From Lotus japonicus (Eukaryota; Streptophyta; Magnoliopsida; Fabales; Fabaceae), in the NCBI RefSeq assembly GCF_012489685.1, contig NC_080046.1, positions 60,750,195 through 60,814,194 of the forward strand: a stretch of DNA of 64,000 bases, in the 5' to 3' direction. Each line of letters starts with the position of its first letter. Within the stretch, counting starts at the first letter, position 1. Positions 54,991 through 64,000 of the stretch are shown piece after piece. Position numbers and translations under genes: made by a program. Below the pieces are notes generated by a model. The model was not told the DNA's origin, ran no database searches, and worked only from the letters and a program-made list of their open reading frames with translations.

Positions 54991-56066
54991 GGATTTAAAT
55001 TCACTGTTCATGGCCAACTATTTTTTTTGGACGGGATAACTATTGGGCTGGGCCTTGCTGAGATCATAGCCTAAACCCTTGCGTGACACCTACTTCATCA
55101 TCCTCTGATATCCTTTTCCCCTAATAGCTACCTCTGCTCCTACATACAAAGCTATTGTCTAAACCATCTGCCCATAAAAAACCTATGATGTACTTGTCGT
55201 TGTTTCTGGAGCATGCCATAGAATAGAACTCGCGAATTCCTCCTCTTCCTTGCCTTTTTCCTCCTATTCTATTCCTATGCCAGACGCTTGACGTACATTC
55301 AACTCGCGATGATGTCCTTTACAGCTTCTCAATCTACACTCTATGCTATGTACCCTATTACTCTGTGTTGCTTTACAGACATGTGAATCTATGCCTTTTC
55401 CCTTCAATTCGTATGTTTAGGGGTAAATGGGCAAATGATGCCAGCGTTCTATTAATACTACAGCTTCGTTGCTGATCTCCCCACACTTTCTATACTTATT
55501 CTGCTGCTTTGTTTTGACTTAAAGCATGATGAGTATGCTACTGTGTGTTTCTCTTTCGTTTTTACTGCCATTGAATGTCGCTTCACAATTTCTGCCGTAG
55601 AGGTGCCGCATGTTTCCGACTTCAATGATGAATGATGAGTGTTTTCATTTGTACTATGAGATGCTATGCGGGAGTCTTTACTTATCCATTTTCAAATCAA
55701 ACATGACCTTTGTGAACCAAATCTTTCATTTTTCTTTTACTCTAACATTCTTCTTATGTTGTTTTTCTGTTTAGGTTCATGATAGGAACTGAAATGTACT
55801 AAAGAAATGACACCCTCCAGATGCAAAACCACAAGGTACATACCAATATACCATTACTTATAAGATTAGCTCGCTTCCTAGAAACACTTCATTCCACCTA
55901 GAAAGGCAAGATTAGCTTATATTTTTAAATTTATTTTCTTTTAGGGGGAAGGGTGGATGAAAGAACATTTTTTTTTCTTTCTGTTTTGGTATATCTTGGG
56001 ATTGAGAAATCATGAGTTTCCTGTCTTCATTCTAAAATTACAATTTGGGATCAATTTATTTTGCAG
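54991..56066. other. Spacer, nothing identified
   Basis: Mixed composition, no open frame of note, no clear repeat ends. It may hold eroded upstream exons of the FBPase pseudogene but I could not recognise any. Confidence 0.4.
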
Positions 56067-56396
56067 CTTGTGTTAAGCCTTGGAACTGGCGTCAATGGTT
56101 TCACTCTTGACCCGGCTCTTTGTGAGTTTATCCTGACTCACCCTGACATTAAGGTATTACTCTGCTCACTCATGGACCTTGATTAAAAGTATACCCTTCT
56201 CTCTATTGTAAGATAATATACAGATTCATATAGAGCATAAAGGGAATGTATATCCACACATCTGTGGATTACTTGAGACATGTGTTAACTCTTTGGTGTG
56301 TGGTTCTCTGTGCAGGTCCCAAAGAAAGGCAAGATTTATTCTGTGAATGAAGCAAATGCCAAAAACTAGGATGCTCCTACTGCCACGTATGAGTAA
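56067..56396 (+). pseudogene. Fructose-1,6-bisphosphatase fragment (two exons)
   Basis: Exon-like 56067-56153, between ttttgcag and gtatta, reads [20 protein letters not shown] then FILTHPDIK. Exon-like 56316 onward, after tgtgcag, reads VPKKGKIYSVNEANAKN and then TAG at 56367 where the family has Trp (TGG), then DAPT and drift to a second stop. These are adjacent C-terminal exons of the cytosolic-type enzyme of sucrose synthesis, with the intron kept, so this is a genomic fragment and not a processed copy. Upstream exons are not recognisable. Confidence 0.8.
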
Positions 56397-56399
56397 TCA

Positions 56400-59300
56400 A
56401 TGAGTATATTCAATGAGTAATGCTTAGTTTGTCAAGCATCTATTAGTGATTTTATTTTTTATTTTTCTTTCTTAGAGTCTGCATATGAATTTCTCTTTTC
56501 TCCACCTAATATGCTTCCTTCTCCTATCTGTTTTATAACTCACTCAATGGTGAATCTGATATTAAGCCAAAGTTAGTGAAATAAGGCATTTTAAGTTAAT
56601 CAAAAAAATTGATAAGGGTGATGCAAGTAATCTTTTTTAATTGCATACTAATCGTTTATGATATTTTTTTAGGCCTAAAAATGATTCATGTATGCTTAGA
56701 ATAAGATTAGTATTTGATGCTGCGATAAATATACTGAATCTAAACGAACTGAATATTTTGTGTTTCAGAATGTGAAGACACTAATGTTGCAGTAAAGATT
56801 GCATTAAGAACTCCAGTTCAGTAAAGAATGCAATACATTTCATGAGAACATCTTCTATTATATACTTTAATTTAAACCCACCCTATTGACATGATCTCAT
56901 GGAGCTTAATGCGATTGGATCCGAGCACAAATGGCAATGGTGAAGTCAGTTTTTCTATTTTCCTGTCCAATGGGTGATTTTGTAGATTTGAATTTATCTC
57001 ATTTGACTTGTACTATTTGTTATAGGTAAAGGTTTGTGATTTTTTGAACAACTAATCATCCATCTTGTGTAGCATCTAAAACTTATGAAGTAGTAAGCTT
57101 CTATTTCTCACGCATGAAGTCATATGATGCAATGTAAACACTATAAACCCATAAGGTGACAAAATATTAATGATGAAGGTAGAAGGTTCTCAACAAATAT
57201 ACCATATAGAAGTGTGTCTGTTGTTGTTTCTTATTTAATGGATGATGCTTATTCACTTGGTGCTTAATTAGCTCTTTGTGTTTACTGAAATATATGGATC
57301 AATAAATAGGGTTCAAATGTGCAATTGATTCTACCAATGCTAGTGCTAAAGTTTTTTCTACCGGTTAACTTTTTACACTTCTGTAGGTTTTTGCTTATTC
57401 ATCCGATTTAGATGTGTCTAAATTTCTTGTAGATTAAAAAATTGGAGTATATTTGGGCTTCTTAAATCAGATCAGTCCTATAACTATTCATATTAATCAA
57501 TGCTGGAACTTGGTGTACAGGGTTTTGCTAGGAGTCTTGGCTCGACCACAATTCTCTTGGCTAGATATTGGAGGATCCTTACAGCTCTGCAAATAGCTTG
57601 GGCCAAAGAGTTAGATACATGGTAGTACGATGACTATATTTCTCTCTAGGTTCCTATGATTTCTATATGCCTAACTTGTGATTTGTTTGCTTTAATTATG
57701 TACATATTACCAAGGAGCATAGTCATAACACATAAACTTTGCGATCGTATGTAGATGATGGAATGTTGGTACCAGTTGAGGAGAGAATATCAGCTTCAAC
57801 AGTATGTCCTCCCTCGGGGTAAGAGATGTAAAATTTGGGTTTTCATCTTTTTGATCTACAGTTTTGGACTTTCTTTGATGCCTTGATTCAACAATTTGTG
57901 CATAAATGACCTGTTCTATTTTTCCCAAAGTGTGATCAGAAAATATTTTCTGTGAAGTTAACATGCCCGATGAGACAAAACAAATATCAAGTTACACAAG
58001 TGGAGGGACATTTGGAGTTTTGGACACAAATCCACTTAGGTTGTATCATTTTTACGAAAGCCGTTGGTGTTCGTTTGGTATGTATCTCCTTCAATTGTTA
58101 AATTTTTCAATTTGAGTCTACTATAATCATTCCCAAAATATACTGCATCCACCCCTACGTACCTTATTGGTTTTGAAGTAGCATTGCATTCTTGAAAGAT
58201 GAAGTTTGACTATAGTTTACCTTCTGCTGAAAGCATTTTATGAGTTAGTTGCTTTTGATTTATCATTGTAACACATCAGCTTGAGGTTTATCTTCTCTAA
58301 TATCTTACTCTAATTTTACACATGTCTTTAACTTTGACTTCTGTCATAAGCAGTAACCGCAAATACTCACTCTGCGTCTGCGAATGAAGTTTGTGAGGTT
58401 GAAAGAAGGTGCGAACAAGCCCTCAGCAAGGCAAAGCAATTATATATACCCCATGATAAGTTATTAAATAAGCTAAAGCAAGGGGAAAAATAAAGAAAAC
58501 TTGGTGAAAGCTAATAAGCGTGACAAGGATGTCATGATAAGTTCTCATGACAAATCAACTTGATTGGTATTGAATCAACTCTGTCTCATGTTAGTGAAGT
58601 TGTAAGTAATTATATATACATATATACATATCCCCTTTTGACATGTTTATGATGAGCACTTATGTACCATCAATTCTAACTCATACACTAGCTTTACAAA
58701 ATCTTTTATGTTTTAGCAGGCTGACTTCTAATGCAAGCTCTTGTGTTTATCTCATAAATAAACATAACTATTCCTGTTTTGAGTACTCAACTAAGACTCC
58801 TTCTCCAAGCTTTTGTGTAAAAATGTCAGCTTGGTGATTTAGTTATCAATTGAAGCTCCTTGATAATTATATGATGGAGAAGCAAAATATTCATCATTAG
58901 TGCCATGTATATTTGTAAAAACTGTGTTTTAGCCCTGTTTATTAAATTAAGTGCATGTTTAGAAGAAGATTTTCAAGAGTTAAGTTGTGAAGCTTTTCAA
59001 TGCTTTGATAGTTTGAAGCTAAATGTGAATTCTACATGTCACTCACGAACGCCAGATTCTTTGTTTGAACAATAAAGCATTCTGTGGTTGTTTATTAGAA
59101 TCATGTACAACTTTTGTTTTCTCAAATTTATTATAGCAGTTTATACTTCCTTGCTAGAAAATGAATATCATAATAACTGAAGTTGTTCCGATGCTTGCTT
59201 AAAAACCAAAGGTTAATAGTAATTTGTAATTTATCACTTTTTAAGCCATGGATATTTGTAATGATGCGACAGGACACTCATCTTGGTGGAAAAGGAAGTG

Positions 59301-59480
59301 ATATTGAGAGAAAGCATGAATCAACACCTTCACCAAGCAAACAACCACCAACTGGTTCCAAGAAATCTGTTTCATAGGGTGAGGTAGGTTTCAAAAATTT
59401 GGCTATGAATCTATATATAATTTAGCACCTTATTTAAATTGTGTAATTAAAACTATTAGAACTATTACCAAATACCACTC
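56400..59480. other. Spacer with unassigned coding-like scraps
   Basis: 58351-58490 reads NEVCEVERRCEQALSKAKQL then YIPHDKLLNKLKQGEK-stop, and 59277-59377 reads THLGGKGSDIERKHESTPSP then SKQPPTGSKKSVS-stop after an acceptor-like tract. They may be the last pieces of a decayed gene or transposon; I could not name it. Confidence 0.3.
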
Positions 59481-59488
59481 ATTGTAAT

Positions 59489-60132
59489 CAAGGTAGTCAA
59501 ATCGAGATACGTATCGTGTATCGCTAGACCCTAATTCCGTGTCGCGTATCGTATCGTAACGTGTATCGTAAGATACGGACACAAAAAAAATTAAGTCATA
59601 AATTAAATAATATACTAATATATCATCTAAATATAGTTCAAAATAATCAAAGATCCAAGTCATAAGTAGAAAAATAGTCTCACAAAGTTCAAGTTCAACC
59701 TAATTCCAAGCCATAAGCCAAACTAAAGTACTAAACATCAAAGAGATGAAATTAAATGCCCACTCCCTAATTCCAAGCCATTAAAGGGCTGCTGAAGTTG
59801 AACGTGAAACATGAAAGGGCTGCTGAAGTGAAGTTGAACGTGAAAGGGTGAAAGAATCAAAGAAAACATCACTTTTTAGAGCAATTTACTAATTTTTAAT
59901 GAAATTAAATGCCCACTCCCTAATTTTTCTAGGGGAGTAAGATGAAACGGCATTTGAAAAACTGTTTTTGTATCGTATCGGGATACGTATCGTGCGATAC
60001 TCATGCGATATGTGCGATACAGGTCACGATACGAACACAAAAAGATACATACATGGGATACGTATCGTTTGGTTGATTTTCGTATCGTATCGGGATACGT
60101 ATCGTGCGATACGCACGATACTGACTACCATG
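59489..60132. mobile_element. hAT-like non-autonomous element
   Basis: 644 bp with ends CAAGGTAGTCA and its near complement TGACTACCATG, flanked by a perfect 8-bp duplication ATTGTAAT (59481-59488 and 60133-60140), as expected for hAT. Both subterminal regions are packed with gatacgtatcg/cgtatcg words in both orientations, as hAT subterminal binding sites often are. The centre carries an internal duplication (ctgctgaagttgaacgtgaa, gaaattaaatgcccactccc). No transposase. Confidence 0.85.
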
Positions 60133-60716
60133 ATTGTAATAGCAAGTTCTTCTCTCTGCATTATTTGTATTATTTCCCACCTCATAATCTATGTTGTACT
60201 CTTCGTTGTTCATGTAGTAGCCCTCGCCCTCCTTCCGGTTTTCATGGCTTTTTACCCATAGTAACTTGCGTGTCTGACAATTCGTAGGTACCTTCAAGCT
60301 ACCAAAAACCAGCTGGAAGTTCTTCTTTATAGGTTGTTTGCCTACACCCTATCTCATGGTTGTTACTCTTTGGGATAGTGCTTGAGTTGTTGCTATGAAA
60401 AGGGTCTCAAATTAAATGTTGATTATTTTGATGCGAGGAAATATTCTCCAGCACAAACTTCATAAACTAAGGAGTTAAAGTGTGTTCAGATAGAAAAGTG
60501 ATGGATAGTTAACAATTGATTGTAGTCCATTATTGAGATTTGAGACTAATGCTACATTATATGTTGCATGTTATGCTATTCATTTTCTTATCAAAACTTC
60601 ATTATATAGTACGTATGGTTTTATTTATAAGAACTAAATAAGAGGTTTACTGTGGTCATTTTTATAAGAATTAACTTGCAGTTTGTAGTGCAACAATTAT
60701 TTTCTAAATACTCTAG
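60133..60716. other. Spacer between two transposable elements, no gene seen
   Basis: Short frames near 60140-60290 are not supported. AT-rich towards the right end. Confidence 0.45.
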
Positions 60717-61249
60717 AGGTCCTTGAAATTGTACCCCGTATGAAAATAAGTCCCTGAATTTTTTTTTCCGATTCCGGGTCCCTAGAAAAATTTGTTTGAT
60801 CAAAATAAGTCCCTGAGCGTGTATACGCCGGAGAAGACGGTGGTTGCCTCCTCATTGTTTCCACAAACCATGAAATAACATGTTTAAAACACTCCTAGAC
60901 CTTCATATATCTGATATGGGCGAAGAAATCGCATGAAACAAAGCTAAAACGAAGAAATCGAGAAGCTCCATAAATTCCGGCGAGAAGAAATCAACTTGCA
61001 ACTGACCTTTTCTCTTCAACTGTGACGACCCAGCCCACGAGACCACCACCACTGAGTTCCTGAGGACGAGACGAAGCCACCCAACGCCCCGGTCACAGCG
61101 CCGCCATGACCGCCGTCGTCAACCACCATCTTCTCCGGCGTATACACGCTCAGGGACTTATTTTGATCAAACAAATTTTTCTAGGGACCGGGAATTGGAA
61201 AAAAAAATTCAGGGACTTATTTTCATACGGGGTACAATTTCAGGGGCCT
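60717..61249. mobile_element. Inverted-repeat element, class not determined
   Basis: 533 bp with inverted ends of about 125-130 bp (60717-60847 and about 61120-61249), including ttgaaattgtaccccgtatg and gcgtgtatacgccggagaag with few mismatches. The interior has a GC-rich part. I found no matching target duplication, so the superfamily is open; Mutator-like is possible because of the long ends. Confidence 0.7.
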
Positions 61250-61435
61250 ATGGAGCTATTAAGCCATATTTTAAATATGTTGCACAGAGATGACTGCTTT
61301 ATTGGTCACGGTATGATCATACTTCAGTAGTATAACTCTTGATCCAAAGAATATGAAATTCAATCCTCTAAGCATAGTTGCACATCCCATAAACACATGA
61401 ACCTTGGTTGTCACACTTGTTGCCACATCTTCCAC

Positions 61436-63237
61436 CAGTGACGGATCCAGAAAACAAAAGTCGTGGGGACAATATATTTACACACATATACATAAATATA
61501 TAGGCTTAAATAAGTTTTTGGTCCCTAACCTTTACCAAATGCTTGGTTTTCGTCCTTCGCCGGAGCAAAGGTGGGTTTTAGTCCCTAACCTTTGCCACAA
61601 GATTTGGTTTTGGTCCCTCCGGAGCTCTGGGTCAACGCCGGAGCTCCGGTGGCCCATGCGACATGGCCACGTCAATTTAATGAGCTGACATGGAATTTTT
61701 TTCTTTTCATTTAAAATATTAAAAAAAACATAATAAAAAAAACATATATTCAGCTCTCATTTTCAACCTCCAACCCACCAGATCCGTACTCATCTTCAAC
61801 CTCAGCCCCCACCACCATCTTCAGCCTCCACCCCACCAGCCCCATGCCACCGCACTCATCTTCCTCTTCTTCGTCTTTTTCTTCTTCTCACCACCGCACC
61901 ATCACCCAAATCGCCTTTTCCTTTCTTGTGTTGTGTGATTTCATCTCTTGTTTCACGTTTCCTCTCCTCTGTTCCTTTCATCCGGGTTCGCAATTTCTTT
62001 TCCTGGAATTATGTTTTCTTCATCTGGATTCACGATTCATCTCATGATTTGTGACTTTTTCCTCTAGGGTTCACGATTCCTCCATTTAAGGTTCGCGATT
62101 CTGTTTCCCATGTGGTTCATGATTCTATTTTCCATCCGGTCTCTGGTTTTGTGGTTTGTTCGAAGGTGGGGACTGTGTAGGTGGGGGAAAGGGTTGGGTA
62201 ACTGAGGCGGTGGTGACGTCTTTAGGCAGCGGTGGTGACGTCTTTGGGCAGAGGTGGTGCGACGCAGTGGTGCGGTGCCCTTTCATGGCAGACGCGGGAG
62301 TGACGGTGGTCGGTGGTGGTTAGCGGAGGTGGTATGATGCGGTGGTGACATTTGGGGTTTCATGACAGAGGCGAGAGCAAGGTTTGGGTTGCAGTGAGGA
62401 TTCTATAATTTCTGATCTGATTCATCTTGTTTCTTCTTCCATTAAAGAGGAAAAATGAGATTTGGCTTGTGTATGCTGTTTTTTGGCTTGCAATTGCTAC
62501 TGCTGTTCTTCTTCTTCTTCATAGTTTCTGGGTTTTCTGGATTGCTCTTGAGTTGAGAGGGCTGTTGGTGGATTGGGGTTGGATCTGTGTCTTCACTCTT
62601 CAATGCAGGGTTTGGATGAGAAGTGTGGCAGTGGGGTTGCATTATGTTGTTACTGTAGTTTTGAGAGGGAAGGAGAAGAAGAAGAAGAAGAAGAAGAAGA
62701 AGAAGAACAAGGAGGAGGTATGGTTGCATTCTGGGCTTAAGCTTTTGGCTATGGAGTTTTGAGTGTGATTGGTGAGGAGGAGAAGAAGAAGTGGAGGAGG
62801 TTGAGAGTTTTTTATTTGATTATGCTTTTTTTTATTATGTTTTTTTTAATATTTTAAATGAAAAGGAAAAAAATTCCACGTCACCTCATTGAGCTGACGT
62901 GGCCATGCCACATGGGCCACCGGAGCTCCGGCTTTGACCTAGAGCTCCGGAGGGACTAAAACCAAATCTTTTGGCAAAAGTTAAGGACTAAAACAAACCT
63001 TTGCTCCGACGAGGGACGAAAACCAAGCATTTGGTAAAGGTTAGGGACCAAAAACTTATTTAAGCCAAATATATAATGTTAAAATACAAAAATTTAGTGG
63101 GGACAATTAACACGTTATATATGTAAATTGTTCAGCATTTATAACAAATTAGTATATTTTATATATGTATTGTTCAGTAGATATGAAATTCAAGTGGGGG
63201 CACTTGACCCATGGGAGTGTGAATAGATCCGTCCCTG
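61436..63237. mobile_element. hAT-like element inside the STIG1 gene
   Basis: Ends CAGTGACGGATC and the complement of GATCCGTCCCTG. Target duplication tcttccac (61428-61435) versus tctcccac (63238-63245), 7 of 8 bases the same. Without the nested Mutator-like element it is only about 230 bp, so it is a non-autonomous MITE-sized element. Confidence 0.85.
61503..63066. mobile_element. Mutator-like element nested in the hAT-like element
   Basis: 1564 bp, same terminal family as 24639-26091 (ggcttaaataagtttttggt ends, inverted repeats of about 200 bp). Perfect 9-bp duplication AAATATATA (61494-61502 and 63067-63075). No transposase. The interior differs from the 24639 copy in most of its length and carries Pro/Ser-coding-like and (gaa)n-rich sequence (62667-62705). 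Confidence 0.9.
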
Positions 63238-63612
63238 TCTCCCACAATGCTTTTCGTTGGTTCTAGGATTCACGCACTTACCTGGGCAGCATATCTTTGA
63301 AAACCCACATTTCTTCCCACACCTCCCACAACTATATTCATCCGTGGAAAGGTTCACACATTTGTTCTTGCAGCAATCAGGGCCTGCAACATTGCAACTT
63401 TTGGGGTATTTGTCACATGTCAATGACACTTCCCTCTGATATTTTTGAGAAAGGAACCTATTTGCTCCTCGAAGCATGTTTGATTCCTCATCACTTACTG
63501 AAGATGTTCCTGACAGGGTGATGGACAAAGCCATAACGAAGGACAGAACTAAGAGGGTCTTCAAAAACTTCATTTTTTAAATTTAATTTGGTATTTGTGT
63601 AAGGAGGTAATT

Positions 63613-63658
63613 AAGGAGATTAGAAGAGAAGTTCAAAAAAAAAAGGAGATTAGAAGAG
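63613..63658 (+). mobile_element. Micro-insertion with 16-bp target duplication in the STIG1 leader
   Basis: aaggagattagaagag at 63613-63628 and 63643-63658 flanks aagttc plus A8. It lies between the TATA box and the ATG of the STIG1-like gene. Confidence 0.6.
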
Positions 63659-63693
63659 GCAGTTTTGAATAAGAAGGATACATGGTGACGTAG

Positions 63694-63701
63694 AATTTAT
63701 A
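63694..63701 (-). promoter_or_regulatory. TATA box of the STIG1-like gene
   Basis: TATAAATT on the minus strand, about 120 bp before the ATG at 63573, after ctcttcctctc. Confidence 0.5.
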
Positions 63702-63755
63702 GAGAGGAAGAGTCTGTAGTTGGTAACTTGGTATTCTAACTCGCAGGTTTCTTTC

Positions 63756-63974
63756 TGTAACACAATGGATGGAATATCCGAGCTGATCTAATATATTATA
63801 TATACAGTGGATGATTCTGATTCAAGATAAACTAATTTGGAACAGACAGAGTGGGATCAAATAAATTGGGGTCATTGAAAGAAAGAGGGATACAGAATAA
63901 ATACATACCAACAAGAAGCTTAACTTTATTAATTGCTCTGCAAGTGCCCGATGAAATGCCATTCGATATCATCT
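63756..63974 (-). pseudogene. Copied fragment of PLPBP exon 2 and intron
   Basis: 63756-63974 repeats 50232-50438 in the same orientation: acacaatggatggaatat, gatgattctgattcaagata, ggaacagacagagtgggatc, the splice donor side, and most of exon 2. Within the exon copy there is a 4-bp insertion (tttattaattgctctgc against tttattactctgc), so it is not coding. The similarity stops inside exon 2 at atcatct. Confidence 0.85.
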
Positions 63975-64000
63975 TGTTTACACTGATTTTTTTGTAAAAT

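Larger units (their letters stand above)
61368..63573 (-). pseudogene. STIG1-like Cys-rich secreted protein, split by nested transposons
   Basis: STIG1 relatives are small secreted proteins of stigma exudate and other tissues. Part A, 63573-63238, encodes a signal peptide (about 1-24) and Cys pairs (CDKYPKSCNV, CCKNKCVN, CGRCGKKCG, CCPGKCVN) up to KHCGR. The rest, TGT GGC AAC ... TAG, continues at 61427-61368 in the same phase and encodes 19 residues ending CVYGMCNYA-like. Between them lies an 1802-bp insertion plus its 8-bp target duplication. Taking one copy of the duplication, the gene would be 131 codons plus stop, the usual size. As it stands the frame runs into the transposon and stops at 63190, losing four Cys of the last repeat. 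Whether the insertion can be spliced out is unknown. Confidence 0.9.

Noticed and set aside
54677..55074. Plus-strand frames opposite the RNase H relic
   Set aside because: The minus strand carries the recognisable RNase H motifs; the plus frames are shadows.
62427..62762. Frame with a Lys run inside the nested Mutator element
   Set aside because: It is driven by a (gaa)n repeat and has no start context or homology that I recognise.
63190..63573. Open frame of 127 codons as an intact STIG1-like gene
   Set aside because: Its last 15 residues are transposon sequence; the true end of the gene is at 61427-61368 beyond the insertion.

Overview
This is plant nuclear DNA. The genes have many GT-AG introns, the spacers are AT-rich, and plant-only families are present: a CERK1/LYK LysM receptor kinase, RbcX, DUF1068, an E-class PPR protein and a STIG1-like protein. 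The repeats carry the 'ggcttaaataagtttttggtccc' type of terminal sequence, and the Ty3/gypsy pol resembles legume elements, so I infer a legume, perhaps Lotus-like; the species is not proven.

Layout. 1-7115 is the 3' part of a Ty3/gypsy (Tat-type) LTR retrotransposon: the end of pol (integrase), then about 5 kb that holds two antisense genes, then the 3' LTR. The larger antisense gene splices cleanly from five exons into a 1139-aa Plant Mobile Domain protein. 7116-13600 is a repeat-rich spacer with no gene I can support. 13601-50766 is a gene island: malonyl-CoA decarboxylase (+), RbcX (-), a CERK1/LYK-type LysM receptor kinase (+), a JmjC (KDM3/JMJ25-type) histone demethylase (+), a GT14/DUF266 glycosyltransferase (+), a DUF1068 membrane protein (-), an intronless PPR protein (-) and the PLP homeostasis protein PLPBP/YggS (-). 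I could place every exon border of these genes so that reading frames join exactly.

50767-64000 is a debris field. It has a mitochondrial insertion carrying ccmFC exon 2 and the end of its group II intron, lying between two ~205-bp direct repeats; a tRNA-derived SINE; RNase H relics of LINEs; a fructose-1,6-bisphosphatase pseudogene; a hAT-like element; an unclassified inverted-repeat element; and a STIG1-like gene broken by a hAT-like element that itself contains a Mutator-like element. The window ends in a copied fragment of PLPBP exon 2.

The host genes do not form a pathway. They act in peroxisome/mitochondrion/cytosol (malonyl-CoA), chloroplast (Rubisco assembly), plasma membrane (chitin or lipo-chitin perception), nucleus (histone demethylation), Golgi (glycosylation) and organelle RNA processing (PPR). 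From memory, malonyl-CoA decarboxylase next to RbcX, and DUF1068 next to this PPR, matches Arabidopsis At4g04320-At4g04370, so part of the order looks conserved. The most unusual items are the antisense Plant Mobile Domain gene inside the retrotransposon, the doubly interrupted STIG1 gene, the repeat-flanked mitochondrial insertion, and many tiny A-tailed insertions with target duplications.
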